Position numbers and translations under genes: made by a program. Below the pieces are notes generated by a model. That model had not been told where the DNA came from and made no database searches. It was given only the letters and a program-made list of their open reading frames with translations. Positions 45,384-57,379 of a DNA stretch of 64,000 nt are shown here, piece by piece (position 1 is the stretch's first letter; each line of letters starts with the position of its first letter). Source of the DNA: Hydra vulgaris (Eukaryota; Cnidaria; Hydrozoa; Anthoathecata; Hydridae); NCBI RefSeq assembly GCF_038396675.1, contig NC_088926.1, positions 13,557,001-13,621,000 on the forward strand, read 5' to 3'.

Positions 45384-45954
45384 AGATTCTGCTATCACTA
45401 AAGGACAATTCCACGCTTTTGTTACGATAAAATAAATAAATTCAAACAAAAACTAAGTAATTGTTGGGTTGCCGTATATTTAAAAATTTTAATAATGTTA
45501 TTTGTGTTATTTTTTTGTTTTAAATTTCAAATTAAGGTCATGCGTCATACTTTCTATATAAATGGTAGTTAAACTACATTTTGATAAAAAAGAATTGTCC
45601 CCGTAAGTAACGATAACTAATTTGGTTCAAGATATATAAATAAATAGCTAAAATAATCTTTTGATTATTTTACGCAGAAAAATGACTACTTTTATTTAAT
45701 TTAGAAGCCAGTTTATGCAGGCTAAATATATGGCTTGAAATATTCAACTGAAAACGTCAGGTTTAATGCAATTGTTTTTGCGTCCCCTAAGTAACACGGC
45801 ATATAATCAGCTATAATTCTTAAATTTATAATATTTGAACGAAATTTCAATATACAGGAAAATAAATAAATGGTTTTGGAATGCTTTATAAATATATAAA
45901 CATCTAGTCTGACATTACAAAAATCAAAATGTCCCGTAAGTAACGGTGGAATTG
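45384..45954. other. No gene recognised
   Basis: AT-rich. TAAGTAACG occurs near 45604 and 45940 and TAAGTAACACGG near 45788, possibly remains of a repeat, but no ends are visible. Confidence 0.35.
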
Positions 45955-46265
45955 CTCTATTACGTTTTTAACAAGTCTGATACTTTTGTTGTTTCCTTGT
46001 TATTTATTTTAAATGTTGATTGATTTTTACTTTTAGTTAGAAAACAATCATTTAGTGCATCTAAAAACCTGTTTTTGGTAATATTTAAGTCTAAGTTTTC
46101 GTCACTCCATTTGATTTTTAAGTAATTAAAGTCACAACACATAAGTAAACTTGAATATTGATTTTTTTCTAACAACTTGTAGGAGTGTTTTATTGAATCT
46201 ATAAATTGTTTGTTATTTTTCTCACTACAACCTTCTACTCTATAGATATAGACACAAGAATTTTT
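45955..46265 (-). pseudogene. LINE endonuclease fragment
   Basis: Minus strand: EKNQYSSLLMCCDFNYLKIK followed by RFLDALNDCFLTK, corresponding to the (V/I)xGDFNYPKIxW block and downstream endonuclease region of CR1/L2-type LINEs like LINE A. Both ends are truncated. Confidence 0.75.
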
Positions 46266-46504
46266 TTCAGAAACCGAGCACCATATTTACAAACTGATCA
46301 CTATATTTACTTACTTTTACTTAATATTGTTTCATTATGTTAATATTTGTTAGACAAATTAAAAGAACTGATGCTTTCACGGATAAAATGCATCACGGAT
46401 ATAAATGCATCCATCTTCCCTAATAATCCGTCTGGCTCGTATGTACAAGGAATAACTCTGAACAATTGTTGTTGTTGGTTCATTCCACCATGTCTTATAT
46501 ATCA

Positions 46505-46838
46505 TTACACGTTTTAGTTGTTTAATTTCAATATGAATCAGTAATTTCTCGTATTATTCGTCATTCAATTAAGTCTTATCCTTTTTCTGTGACTGTTCCT
46601 AAGTGCTCCAAAAACGCATATTCGTCTAGTTTTTTTCCTCGAACATCAGTTCTTTGGAATTCGCTTCCTTCATCTTGCTTTCCTGATTCATATAATTTGC
46701 AATCCTTTAAGTCGTCTGTCAATCGTTACCTTGCTCTACAATCTTCATCTTTCCTCTTCCAGTAACTTCCAACTTTAATTAATGGTTGCTTGCAGCCTTG
46801 CTGAAAGCGAAGATGTTTTGAATAAAAAAAAAAATTTG
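46505..46838 (+). pseudogene. LINE C 3' fragment
   Basis: Nearly the same as the end of the copy at 52540-52845: LIKxxPFSVTVPKCSKNAYSS, FPRTSVLWNSLPSSCFPDSY (intact W here), then the 3' UTR ending GCTTGCAGCCTTGCTGAAAG..GAAGATGTT and an A-run. 5'-truncated, as usual for LINE insertions. Confidence 0.85.
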
Positions 46839-46984
46839 TCAAACTTGTTGTTTAGTGACGTTACATCAGTTACAAACAATAAAGCTGACTGTAATTTTTT
46901 GGCGATTTAATTGAGGTAGATTTTTCAGACTCTACCTCCTCGAATAACATATCGAAAAGGCTTGTTATTAGTTCCTTCAATAAC

Positions 46985-48530
46985 AAGTTTAATGTCAGGT
47001 CAGGTTATACAGGTAACATGTAACTCAGTACAATCTGCTTTTTTTTTCTCTTTTTTTTTTAGGTGCCCCAAGAAGACCATAGGGTCTTGTCACAGAGCAC
47101 CGCGGAAGTGCATTTAACCAGGAAAATTACACCTTCTTCCTTACAGTGACGCGAAAATATATCGAGAACTCGTTTCGAACCTGGATCTCCTACTTATAAA
47201 GCAAGCGCTCTAACCACTGCGCCACACTGGTTCATGTCCTGTTACCTTGTAGAATACTCTTTTTTAGGCAAAGGCTATAAGAAGCCATCTCTGACTTAAC
47301 TTAACCCCTACCTAAGGGGCTCTTGGTTGAGTAAAGGCTGAAGTTGGTGTCTGAGAAGCCGTTCAATGCATCCGACTACTTTCAAAAAAAAAAGGTATTC
47401 TTGGCAAAGACTTAAGGGGTAAACAGATTTGATCTGCTAACTAGCTTCGTTCCCCTTCTTCATCTAGTAGGCTAGCGTAGATTTATTTATAACACATTGT
47501 TTCCAATGCATGAATTTTGCTTGTGTCTTTTAACAAGGGTAAAGTTCTAAAACTTAGTTTTATGGTTCTGAAGCCGGCTAAGAGTAATTTTTCCCAAAAT
47601 CTATGGTAGCTCTTAGAGAAGCTGATTCCATCAATAGCCTTGAAGTTTCAGAGTACTAATAGTGGTATTTTGCGCATGGATGGTATCCCTGTTCATACTT
47701 TTGGTGCGCATCGTCGAGGGCACATTTAAAGCTTTTTGCTACGGCTTAGGTTTTATTATTAATAGTGAGGCGATTATTTGGACTATTAAATAGTATACTG
47801 AGTACTATCTGTGTTTTGAGTTAAGTTCCTAAACAAATCCAAAAATGAGTAAAAAAGTACCAAAAAAATAGAAAATAAAAAAAGCATCGTAATTACCAAG
47901 TTCTCTAAATCTATTATTCACTAATATTCGTAATTTTCAAAGTAATTTTTCTTCTGTTGAGTCTTATCTTGTTCAAAATTCACCAGACCTGCTTGCTCTT
48001 TATGAGATTAGTTTGAGTTCAGCTGTCTCATCTTGTGATTTAAGTGTTTATAGCTATCTTTGTTAATTTGTAAAGACTCCAATAGTCACTTGGTTAGCAT
48101 GGGCATTTACATTTTTAAGAATTCAACTATTTTCTGGGAGACTAGATTTAAATTCACAGGCTATTTTTTGTTTTATCTTTTAGCACCACTTCATTCTATC
48201 GCGTTTCTCTTTGTTCTATATCGCTCTCCTTTATCTCAAGTTGTTGTTGGTGACTTTAATGCTTATTACATTTAATGGCTTAGCTCTAGTGTCAGTGACT
48301 CTGCAGGTGTTAAAGCCCACACATACAAATAGTCAACTTTCTAATTCGCTTTCCAGACAATTCGAATCATTGACCTTCACTACTTATTCATGTCTTACTT
48401 CTGATCCGTCAGTGGTCGTCTGATGGTCAGTGCTCAGTTTCTCCACATTCACTCAAAGCATCTGATCACGGTTTGTGATTTCTTTAAAACTGTTATCTCA
48501 TTCTTCTTCATCATAAGAATTTAATTTAAA
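46985..48530 (+). pseudogene. LINE C 5' UTR and endonuclease fragment, SINE-interrupted
   Basis: Collinear with 49375-50860: the 5' UTR (AGGCAAAGGCTA.., GGGGCTCTTGGTTGAGT), then NLLFTNIRNFQSNFSSVESY-like and LLVTLMLITF-like remnants of the endonuclease. Many frame breaks. SINE-A copy 2 sits in the 5' UTR between AGTACAATCTGC and TTCATGTCCTG, which are contiguous in the other copy. Confidence 0.8.
47041..47232 (-). mobile_element. SINE-A copy 2 inserted in the LINE C 5' UTR
   Basis: Minus strand: TGGCGCAGTGGTTAGAGCG, anticodon loop TTTATAA, B box GGTTCGAAACG, body GCACTTCCGCGGTGCTCTGT, A/G-rich tail. The same family as 45199-45383, with about 20 extra bases near the end (AGACCCTATGG). Confidence 0.9.
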
Positions 48531-49370
48531 TCAAATTTAATTTAGATCAAACCGTGCTTCAAAACAAACAAAAATAAAAAATAAAAATATTAAGTTAATT
48601 TATCTTAAAGGTAAGTGTAATTAAATACTAGTTAATTCAAAGTTAAGTTATTAAACTTAAATAAATTAAAAACAAATATCTGAGGATTAACAGGTGACGA
48701 ATGGTGTAGCAGTAGAGGTAGAAAATACTATAATTTAAATCACGACTTTACGTATTGTTTAAAAAAGGTAAAACTGCCATCTCCATATTCTGCTGAAAAT
48801 TTGAACATGTTCTATAATGGAAATGTTGCAGAATTTGGATTAGATAATGAATATATTGCAATTAAAACTACGAATGGCTGTAGGTCGATGCTGAAATTGG
48901 GTACTATAATTAAGTTTCCTCATCAGATCTTCCAGAATAATTTAATTCATTTTAGTTTTTTTTTGATTTGATATACGCTAAAAAAGATTGTTGGTTGCAA
49001 AATTATGGGTTGCGGAGAAAATGATTCGGATATTGAAGCAGAAACGGAAACTGATAGAGATAATGAAGAAGAATTACTTATTAATTATTAATAAGCAATT
49101 CTCCTTTACTCTCTCCATCAGGAGGAAAATATTGAGTATAAAGAAAATATCGAAAAAAGTCTGAAGAAAATTTGAATACTAATTAGTGAATGTAAAAAGT
49201 AAATGTAAAAAGAAAAAGACAATACTAAGTTATCACAGTGTTTACGGCGATAGTGAGGAGGATAGCTTGTCTATTAAAATGAATGACTTTGTGATTGTGA
49301 AGTTTCAAACTTCCAAAAAAATTGTCAAATACTATGTTGGGTTAATTCAAGCCTTAGTTGCAGATTGAGT
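48531..49370 (+). pseudogene. Unidentified coding remnant
   Basis: Plus-strand frames encode DEWCSSRGRKYYNLNHDFTY, KLPSPYSAENLNMFYNGNVA and then an acidic stretch (DSDIEAETETDRDNEEELL). A K-rich segment ends NDFVIVKFQTSKKIVKYYVG. The acidic-then-DFVxVKFxTKKxxKYYVG arrangement looks like the tail of a transposase-associated protein, but I cannot assign a family. It is truncated by the LINE C insertion near 49370. Confidence 0.4.
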
Positions 49371-50116
49371 CAGATCAGGTTATCCTGCTACTGGTAACAT
49401 AAAACCCAGTACAATCTGCTTCATGCCCTGCTGCCTTGTAGGATACGCCTTTTTAGGCAAAGGCTAGGAGATGCCATCTCCGACTTAAAACACCCCCTGC
49501 CTTGGGGCTCTTGGTTGAGTGAAGGCTAGAGATAGTGCCTCGATAAAAATACTCATCTTGGGCAAATGTTAAATGCATCCGGCTACTGTCTTGTAGAAGG
49601 CCTCCTAGGCAAAAACTTAAGGGGTAAACAGATTCTATCTGTTGACCAGCCTCACACCCCTTCTTCATCTGTTAGGCTGGCACAGATGTATTTTGAATAC
49701 ATTGTTTCCATTTTAGGATGTTGAATGCTAGATCTCTTTGACTCAATGCATGGGTTTTGCTTGTGTCTCTGTTTTTATGACTAGGCAATTCATTCTATTA
49801 TCTCCTAATGAGGGTATAGCTCTAAAACTCAGTTTTATGGTTCTGAGGCCGGCTGGTAGTCAGGTTTCTCGAACTCTGTGGTAGCTCTCAGAGAGGCTGA
49901 TTCCATCAACAGCTGAAAAATGTCAAAGTATTAACAGTGTCATGTTGTGCATGGATGATGTCCCTGTTTGTACTTTTGGTGTGCATTGCGGAGGCCACAT
50001 TTGGAGCTCTTTGTTACGGCTTTTTATTAGTAGTATTGAGACAATTGCTTGGGCTATTAAACAGTGTTCTGAGTACTATCTATGCTTTGAGTCAAGTTCT
50101 TCAATCTAATTTAAAA

Positions 50117-51043
50117 ATGAATAAAGTACCAAAAACTATAAAACACAAAAAACCATTATCATCACCAAGTTCTCTAAACCTATCATTCACTAATATTCGT
50201 GGTCTTCGAAGTAACTTTTCTTCTGTTGAGTCTTATCTCTTGCAAAATTCACCAGACCTACTTGCTCTTTGTGAGACTAATTTGAGTTCAGCTGTCTCAT
50301 CTTGTGATCTTAGTGTTGATGGTTATTTTCCTTTAATTCGTAAAGACTTCAATAGTCACATGGTTGGCCAGGGGATTTACATTCGTAAGAATTCACCCAT
50401 TTGTCGTGAAACTAGGTTTGAATCCACAGACTATTCTTTCATGTGCTTTTGTTTAGCACCACTTCACTCTATCGCCTTTCTCTTTGTTCTATATCGCTCT
50501 CCTTCATCTCAAGACTGCACTCTTTTTGATGTTATTTCTGATCATATTGACCAAGCCCTCTCTCTTTATCCATCAGCTAATATAGTTGTTGTCGGTGACT
50601 TTAATGCTCACCACTCTGAATGGCTTGGCTCTAGTGTCACTGATTCTGCAGGCATTAAAGCCCACAACTTTTGTCTTTCTCAATCCCTAACTCAAATGGT
50701 CAACTTTCCATCTCGCTTTCCAGACAATCCGAATCATTTACCTTTTCTACTCGACTTATGTCTTGTTTCTGATCCTAGTCAGTTCTCAGTTTCTCCACAT
50801 TCACCCTTAGGTGCTTCTGATCACAGTTTGATCACTCTAAAACTAATATCTCATTCTTCTTCATCACCTGAATCCCCCTATTATCGAATCTCTTACAACT
50901 ACAGTAAAGCTGACTGGGATTTTTTCCGTGATTTCCTTCGCGATGGCCCTTGGGTAGAAATCTTTTGTCTTCCTGTCAACAAATGTGCTTCTTACATAAC
51001 TTCGTGGATTCAGGCTGGCATGGAATCTTTTGTTCCCTCTTGA
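50117..51043 (+). pseudogene. LINE C endonuclease domain
   Basis: The most likely start is ATG 50117 (MNKVPKTIKHKKPLS), although the frame is open upstream to 49937. APE-type endonuclease motifs: LSFTNIRGLRSNFSSVESYL, LLALCETNLSS (Glu), FLFVLYRSPSS, NIVVVGDFNAHHSEWLGSS (Asp/Asn), PLGASDHSLI (SDH). It ends at a TGA (51041-51043) before the RT, so ORF2 is split in this copy. It nicks target DNA in the family. Confidence 0.9.
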
Positions 51044-52740
51044 CGATTCCAGGTCAAGCCTCACTCTCCTCCATGGTTTTCCTCACACTATGCTGCTGCG
51101 ATTGCCAATCGAAACCGTTACTTCCTTATTTATCAGTAAAACAATTCTCCAGAAAACAGACGTCTGTTTATTACTGCTAGAAACAATTGTAAAAAGGTTT
51201 TGTCTAACGCCAAAACCCGCTATTCTCAGTTCATGAAATCTCGTATCTCATCTCAAAAATTAGGCTCTCGTGACTTCCGGAGAACCTTTAATAATATCAA
51301 TAATAAGGGCAAATCTTTAATTCCACCTCTCTTGTAGGGTTCAGACTTTGTCACCTCACCTAAAGACAAAGCTAAACTGTTTGCTAAAAACTTTTCATCA
51401 ATATCATCTCTTGATTTCACTAGTTGCGTTCTACCTAATATTGCCAACAAACAGGTTGATCAATTGCTTGACATTCATATCACTCCAGCTTCTGTATCTC
51501 TTCCTATCATATGCAAGGTTTTTAAATCTTTAATTAACAAACACTTAGTTTCTCATCTTGAATCTAATAACTTACTTTCTGACCATCAATATGGATATCG
51601 ATCTTCTCGTTCTACAGATGATTTGCTAACAGTAATAACTGATAGGTTTTATCGTGCATTAGATAAAGATGAAGAGGTTAAGGCCATCGCTCTTGAAATT
51701 TCAAAAGCTTTTGATAAAGTTTGGCATGCTGGTCTTCTCCATAAGCTTTCTTCCTATGGTGTATCTTTAAGATTATTAAATCTTTCCTTTCCAATCGTAG
51801 TATAAATGTTGTCCTCAATGGACAGCACTCTTCTTCTTATTCTGTAACTTCAGGGGCTCCTCAAGGTTCTATCCTTGGCTCTATACTCTTTTTAATTTAC
51901 ATTAACAATCTTCCAGATATTCTCACATCTAAGGTGACATTGTTTGCTAATGATACTACCATTTATTCTTGTCGTGATAAGAAACCAACATCCTCTGATT
52001 GCTTGGAGGGGGCATTTAAGCTTGAAAAGGATCTCACTTCTGTTACAGCATGGGGCTTACAGTGGCTGGTGAACTTTAGTTCATATAAAACTCAATTTTT
52101 TTCAGCCAATGGTTATCGCAATAATTTAGATCTTCCTATATTTATGAACGGTGATGTACTCGATGAGTCATCCACTCTTCATCTTCTAGGGTTAACTTTT
52201 GCTTCCAATCTTTCTTGGAAAACATATATAAAATCAGTTGCAAAATTAGCATCTGCTAAGGTTGCACCTCTCTATCTAGCTCGTCACTTTCTTACTTCGG
52301 ATTCTATTCTCTATCTCAATAAATCTCAAATCCGGCCTTGTATGGAATATTGTTGCTATATCTGGGGCGGATCTTCTAATGATGCCCTTTCTTTTAGACA
52401 AGGTGCAAAAACGCATTGTAAACATAGTTGGACCTGCTCTTGCACCCAACCTCCAACCATTATCACATCGTCGTAATGTTGCTTCTCTTACTCTTTTCTA
52501 CAAATACTATAATGGGCACTGTTCTAAAGAGCTCGCGTCTCTTGTGTCATCTACTAAAATTCATTCTCGTGTTACTCGTCATTTAATTAAGTGTCAACCT
52601 TTTTCTGTGACTGTTCCTAAGTGCTCCAAAAACGCTTATTCGTCTAGTTTTTTTCCTCGAACATCAGTTCTTTAGAATTCGCTTCCTTCATCTTGCTTTC
52701 CTGATTCATATAATTTGCAATCTTTTAAGTCGTCCGTCAA
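51044..52740 (+). pseudogene. LINE C reverse transcriptase, disrupted
   Basis: After several shifts, one frame gives FVTSPKDKAKLFAKNFSSIS and, past an internal deletion, CKVFKSLINKHLVSHLESNN, YGYRSSRSTDDLLTVITDRF and LEISKAFDKVWHAGLLHKLS (first catalytic Asp). Another frame gives GAPQGSILGSILFLIYINNL, and LFANDTTIYSC replaces the FADD motif. Thumb: LLGLTFASNLSWKTYIKSVA and RPCMEYCCYIWGG. A TAG in FPRTSVL*NS replaces the Trp seen at 46657. Confidence 0.9.
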
Positions 52741-52836
52741 TCGTTATCTTGCTCTATAATCTTCATCTTTTCTCTTTCAGCAACTTCCAACTTTAATTAG
52801 TGGCTGCTTGCAACCTTGTTGGAAGCGAAGATGTTT

Positions 52837-52840
<4 letters not shown>

Positions 52841-52922
<82 letters not shown>
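52841..52922. repeat. (TA)n at the LINE C 3' end
   Basis: Pure TA flanked on both sides by GAAGATGTT-like sequence (52826 and 52924), suggesting the array grew inside the LINE tail. Confidence 0.95.
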
Positions 52923-52926
<4 letters not shown>

Positions 52927-52944
52927 GATGTTAAAAAAAAAAAA

Positions 52945-53855
52945 AAATTAGGTTCTTGAAATATTCATTGCTTCGATATAAAGTTCTAAAAGAAACATAC
53001 ACGAAATTTACTGATCTTTGCACAACAAAGGACTGCTGCTCGGCAACCGCGCTAGATAGAACTGTGTTTTTGAGATGATAAAAAGATTTTTGATCATTTT
53101 AAAGTCATTGCTGCTGCAGTTTGCTCGTAAAAACAAAATACAACAGTTTTCGAGTGACATTGTTATGGAAACATCAATTATAAATTTGCAGAGGTTAATC
53201 TCCAGATACAAAAATTGTAAAAAAAATTATGTTGAAACCAATTTTTTTGATTATAAACCTCACATTTTTTCACGCTTCGAATAAAGATATTTAAATTTCT
53301 GCTGCAAAATAATTTGATCAATACTCGCAACAAAAGAAAATAGTTACCGAGCAAAATTAGATAATCGCGCTAAAGGCAAACAAGAAGAACCATCACAACC
53401 AACATCCTTTGTGCCGAAATTCAAGAAGCTCTGAATCAAAAGCTAAAATCAACAGAAAAATTAAAAGCTGAATAAAATAAAATCAAGACCGTCACCAATC
53501 AGTTAAAAGTATATGAAGTAATTAGTATTATATCTGAAGCAACTTTGAAATTTAAACTAACCGTCCACAGAATTTAAGACATTTATTAAATAAAACCTGT
53601 TTGTGAAAGATTTGTGATAAAAAAAAAATTTAAGAACTAAGAAATAATAAAACATAAACTTTTTAAAAAATTTTCAATGAATTATAATTTGAAATATATA
53701 ATATTAAAAAAATAAATACAACAACAATGGGTAGTTATTAACTTGATAGTTTAATTTTTTATTTTATAACAAAGCATTACCGATTTTTTCTCAACTCCGA
53801 CGGAGTTTTTTCTCGATTTCTCTCGATTCCGTTTTTTCTTGATTTTGAATTCTTT
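52945..53855. other. No gene recognised
   Basis: AT-rich with short frames lacking recognisable motifs. A K/E/Q-rich broken frame at about 53345-53520 might be a worn coding remnant. CTCGATTTCTCTCGATTCCG near 53812 is a small internal repeat. Confidence 0.35.
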
Positions 53856-53859
53856 GCCT

Positions 53860-54865
53860 AAAATCTTTCTTTAATTTTCTTCGTGATGGTCTTTGGGTAG
53901 AAATTTGTTGTCTTCCTGCTAACAAATGTGCTTTTTATATAAATTCTTGGATTCAGGTTGGCATGGAACCTTCTTTAAAAGTTTATAATAAGGACAAATC
54001 TGTTAACCCCTCTCTCTTGCATGGTTCAGATTGTGTTACCTTACCTAAAAACAAAGATGAATTATTTGCTAAAAATATTTCATCAATCTCATCTCTTGAT
54101 TCCACTAATTACATCCTACCTTATATAGCCAACAAACGGGTTGATCTGTATCTAAATTGATTTTCTTTTACATCTTGTGGTCCGGACAACACATCTGCCT
54201 TGTAGCAGTTGTCTTTACTTTTAAAACTATTTAACAAGTGCTTATCAGAGTCATTATTTTCCAGTTTGCTGGAATACGGCATCAGTTATCTCAATTTTCA
54301 AAAATTCTGGAGAGCAAACTGAGTCTTCTAATTATCGTCCCATTAGTGTTTTTACTAGCAAGGTTTTTGAGTCTTTATTTAGCCAGCAATTAATCTCTCA
54401 TCTTGAATATAACAACTTACTTTCTGATTGTCAATATAAATTTTAATCTTCTCGATCTACTGCTGATTTGTAAACAATAATAATTGATAGATTTTATCAT
54501 GATAAAGTAAATGTGGAGAGGCTAAAGCTAACTTATTAAGTTAGCCTTAGCCTCTCCACTTGCCGTATCTGGAGCGAATCTTTGAATGATGCCCTTTCTC
54601 TTTTAGAAAATTCATCCTCGTGTTACTCCGTCATCTAAATAAGTCTCATTCTTTTAACTGTGACCGCGCCTAAATGCTCTAAAAAATGTTTTGTGTCTAG
54701 TTTTTTTCCTCAAACTTCAGTTCTTTCGAATTCGCTCCCTTCATTTTGTTTTCATGATTCATATAATTTGCAATCTTTTAAGTCGTCTGTTAACTGTTAT
54801 CTTGCTTTATAAACTTTATCCTTTCTCTTCCAGTAACTTCTAACTCTAATAGTGGTTGCTTGCAT
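53860..54865 (+). pseudogene. LINE C fragment with internal rearrangement
   Basis: Aligned to the copy at 49370-52840: FLRDGLWVE-like, then DGSDCVTLPKNKDELFAKN and SGPDNTSAL-type sequence (a part missing from the longer copy). Then ISHLEYNNLLSDCQY, a hairpin junction (54511-54559) and, after a deletion, the 3' end PSFCFHDSYNLQSFKSSVN. The 3' UTR ends near 54865. Confidence 0.8.
54511..54559. repeat. Hairpin at a LINE C deletion junction
   Basis: GTGGAGAGGCTAAAGCTAAC folds onto GTTAGCCTTAGCCTCTCCAC with one mismatch and a TTATTAA loop. It replaces about 1 kb of RT sequence. Confidence 0.85.
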
Positions 54866-55200
54866 TTATAATGTAATATTATTAATACTATAATTTAATA
54901 TTATTAATATGATAATCAATAAAAAATATATTAAATTATAATATCATATTATAATCTAATATTATTAATAATATCATAAATATAAATTTTTAGAAAACAT
55001 GTGTTGTTATAATTTTTATCATTGCAATGAAAACTAAATCAATATATTTAACACACAAAAAAGCACTGTTTACAATATAGTAAAAAAATATTATAGTATT
55101 TTTTATATTTGCATTAACGATGGAAATAGTAAAAAACTAGTTCAAAACAAATACTTTTACATTGTTTTATATGTGTATGTATATCAATATATTATATACA
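54866..55200. other. No gene recognised
   Basis: Very AT-rich; ATTATTAATA-type imperfect repeats at 54884-54980. Confidence 0.4.
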
Positions 55201-55202
55201 TA

Positions 55203-57315
55203 CCGTCAACCGGGGTGACTTCGGACTGCAGGGTGACTCCGGACAGAGCATTACTTATTATTCTACTTCAGTTTCTTTTAGCAATGGCGCGAAACTACAA
55301 ACGTAAACTAAACTTAAAAGTGTTGTATGGAACAAGCTCTAAAGAAGATATAAAAAAAGCTATAGAAGATCACAGTAAAGGCATGAGTATTCGGAAAGCT
55401 GCTGATAAGCACAAAGTCAAAAAATCAACATTGCATGATCACATTAGAAAACCCACTTTAAAGAAGTTTGGAGGCCAGACAATTATAAGCAAAGCCGATG
55501 AGGTACTCATTGCTCAAATGCTAGAAGCTGTTGCCGATTGGGGTTTTCCTATTGGAAGATTAGAAGTCAGAATAATGGCTTTTAATTTCCTCAAAAATCG
55601 TAATGGGTTAAATAGTTTCAATTTGCAGATACCTGGAAATGACTGGTTAAATTCTTTTATGAAACGAAACAATATTTCTGGCAGAAATGCTTCTAACATT
55701 AAACAATCACGATCAAAGTTAGGAGTAGAAATGATAAGTAATTTTTTTGATGAATTTGAAAAAACTTATGAATCTCTTGGTGATATTCAACCTTCAAACA
55801 TATTTAACTTCGATGAGACAAACCTCTCAGATGATCCTGGAAAAAAGTTTGTTTTAGTTCGAAGAGGAAGACGACGTGTGGAAAATGTTCAAGAACATAG
55901 TAAAACGTCAATATCTCTTATGTGGTGTGGCTCTGCTTCAGGAGTACTACAACCACCTATGGTAGTTTATAAAGCATCGAACGTTTATAAAGGTTGGGTA
56001 ACAGGAGGGCCACAGGGAACAATATACAGTTGCACAAAATCAGGTTGGTTTGATATGGAGACATTTGCCATGTGGTTTGAAACATGCTTCTTGCCAAACG
56101 TTCAACATTTAAATGGACCCAAGCTTCTTTTAGGAGATAACTTGGCCTCTCATTTTAATCTAGATGTTATTAAACTTGCTAAGGAGCATAATGTTTACTT
56201 CGCTATGTTGCCACCAAATGCCACACATTTAATGCAGCCATTAGATGTATCTGTCTTTGGTCCAATGAAGCGTTGTTGGAAACATGTACTATATGAGTGG
56301 AGAAAACAAAGCAGAAAAACTGGATGTTTTTCCAAAGAACATTTTCCAGCTCTATTAAAAAGTTTATCAATTAAGTTGCAAGAGACAGTGTGTCAAAATT
56401 TGGTTTCTGGCTTTATTACATGCGGGCTATATCCAATAAACCGTATAAAGGTTTTAAAAAGAATTCCTGAATACAAGGAACCTGGTGCATCAACAGCATC
56501 CATTTTAAACGATTCGGTTACAACTTTGCTAATGTCTCATCGTGGTGCATTTGAAACAAAAAAATCAAGGGGCAATAAGTTGAACATTGCATCTGGGGCA
56601 GTTTTAAATGTAGTTGAAGATATTGAAACTGATCTTTGTTTCATCTGTGGAAAAGAAGATAATGACGAAAGCGTTGAAATTAGTGAAGAAGAAGAGGAAG
56701 TTTTAATTGATTGGTGTGGTTGTGAACGTTGTGGTCGTTGGTATCATTCAATGTGTTTGGAAAATGCCATGTCGACTGATTGCATTGTATGCCCAAAACT
56801 ATAACTATTTTTTGAATTTTTTAAAAGACAATGATTTTAATATGATTTACTTTTACAGTTGTCAATAACTTAAACAAAATGAGAAAGATTAGCAATTCAT
56901 TCTTCATTGTAGTTAATTAATCATTATAGTTGTATCAGTAACTATATGTACATTTGAAATAGTTTATCAATAGTTGTTGCTTTTTGTTTTGTTATTTGAA
57001 ATAAAAATTTTTTTAATTAAGCAGCTTTTTTACATAGTTATACATTCATTTTAAAATTCTTGTTGTTGAAATTTCAACTTTTAAAATCTTAAGCTTCAAG
57101 TGTCCGGAGTCACCCCATTTTCCGATGTTGATTTTTTGATTTTCAGACCGTTTTTTAGTGCTAATAAAATATTGGAAACCTGGAAGCCAAAATTTCTTCA
57201 TGTTCTATATAATTACAGTGGTACGTTCCACAAAAATATTTCCATTTTGTATTGATTTTAATGAAACAGTTTAATATTTTCTTCGAAAATTGTCCGAAGT
57301 CACCCCGGTTGACGG
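55203..57315 (+). mobile_element. pogo-type element, apparently intact
   Basis: Ends CCGTCAACCGGGGTGACTTC and its inverse, with TA on both sides (55201-55202 and 57316-57317). The motif GGGTGACTYCGGAC appears twice at each end: at the TIR and again about 18 bp inward on the left, about 190 bp inward on the right (GTCCGGAGTCACCCC near 57101). 2113 bp with one uninterrupted transposase, so it is a candidate autonomous element. Confidence 0.95.
55284..56804 (+). CDS. pogo-family transposase with C-terminal PHD-type zinc finger
   Basis: 506 codons from ATG 55284 (MARNYKRKLNLK); the frame is open further upstream, but that part is the TIR. Order: HTH_psq-like domain 1-60 (MSIRKAADKHKVKKSTLHDH), CENP-B-type HTH about 65-160 (NDWLNSFMKRNNISGR), DDE domain with D177 (FNFDETNL), D285 (LLLGDNLASH) and D321 (HLMQPLDVSVFG). 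The tail 450-505 has CFICG, then CGCERCGRWYHSMC and CIVC, a Cys4-His-Cys3 PHD/RING-like finger that could bind histone tails. It excises and inserts the element at TA. No stop or frameshift. Flanking LINE sequences are dead, so this is the youngest-looking element in the window. Confidence 0.95.
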   Translation: MARNYKRKLNLKVLYGTSSKEDIKKAIEDHSKGMSIRKAADKHKVKKSTLHDHIRKPTLKKFGGQTIISKADEVLIAQMLEAVADWGFPIGRLEVRIMAFNFLKNRNGLNSFNLQIPGNDWLNSFMKRNNISGRNASNIKQSRSKLGVEMISNFFDEFEKTYESLGDIQPSNIFNFDETNLSDDPGKKFVLVRRGRRRVENVQEHSKTSISLMWCGSASGVLQPPMVVYKASNVYKGWVTGGPQGTIYSCTKSGWFDMETFAMWFETCFLPNVQHLNGPKLLLGDNLASHFNLDVIKLAKEHNVYFAMLPPNATHLMQPLDVSVFGPMKRCWKHVLYEWRKQSRKTGCFSKEHFPALLKSLSIKLQETVCQNLVSGFITCGLYPINRIKVLKRIPEYKEPGASTASILNDSVTTLLMSHRGAFETKKSRGNKLNIASGAVLNVVEDIETDLCFICGKEDNDESVEISEEEEEVLIDWCGCERCGRWYHSMCLENAMSTDCIVCPKL

Positions 57316-57379
57316 TATATAAATACATATATTATATACATGCGCACATAAAATTAATAAAGATTAATAATAATATAAT

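Larger units (their letters stand above)
49370..52840 (+). mobile_element. LINE C, nearly full-length copy
   Basis: The 5' UTR runs from GTCAGATCAGGTTATCC (about 49370); endonuclease frame, RT frames and the 3' UTR end at GAAGCGAAGATGTT, followed by a (TA)n tail (52841-52922). Fragments of the same family lie at 6180, 28460(-), 46505, 46985 and 53860. An internal deletion removes the segment between DIHITPASVS and LPIICKVFKS, and several stops are present, so it is not autonomous. Confidence 0.88.
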
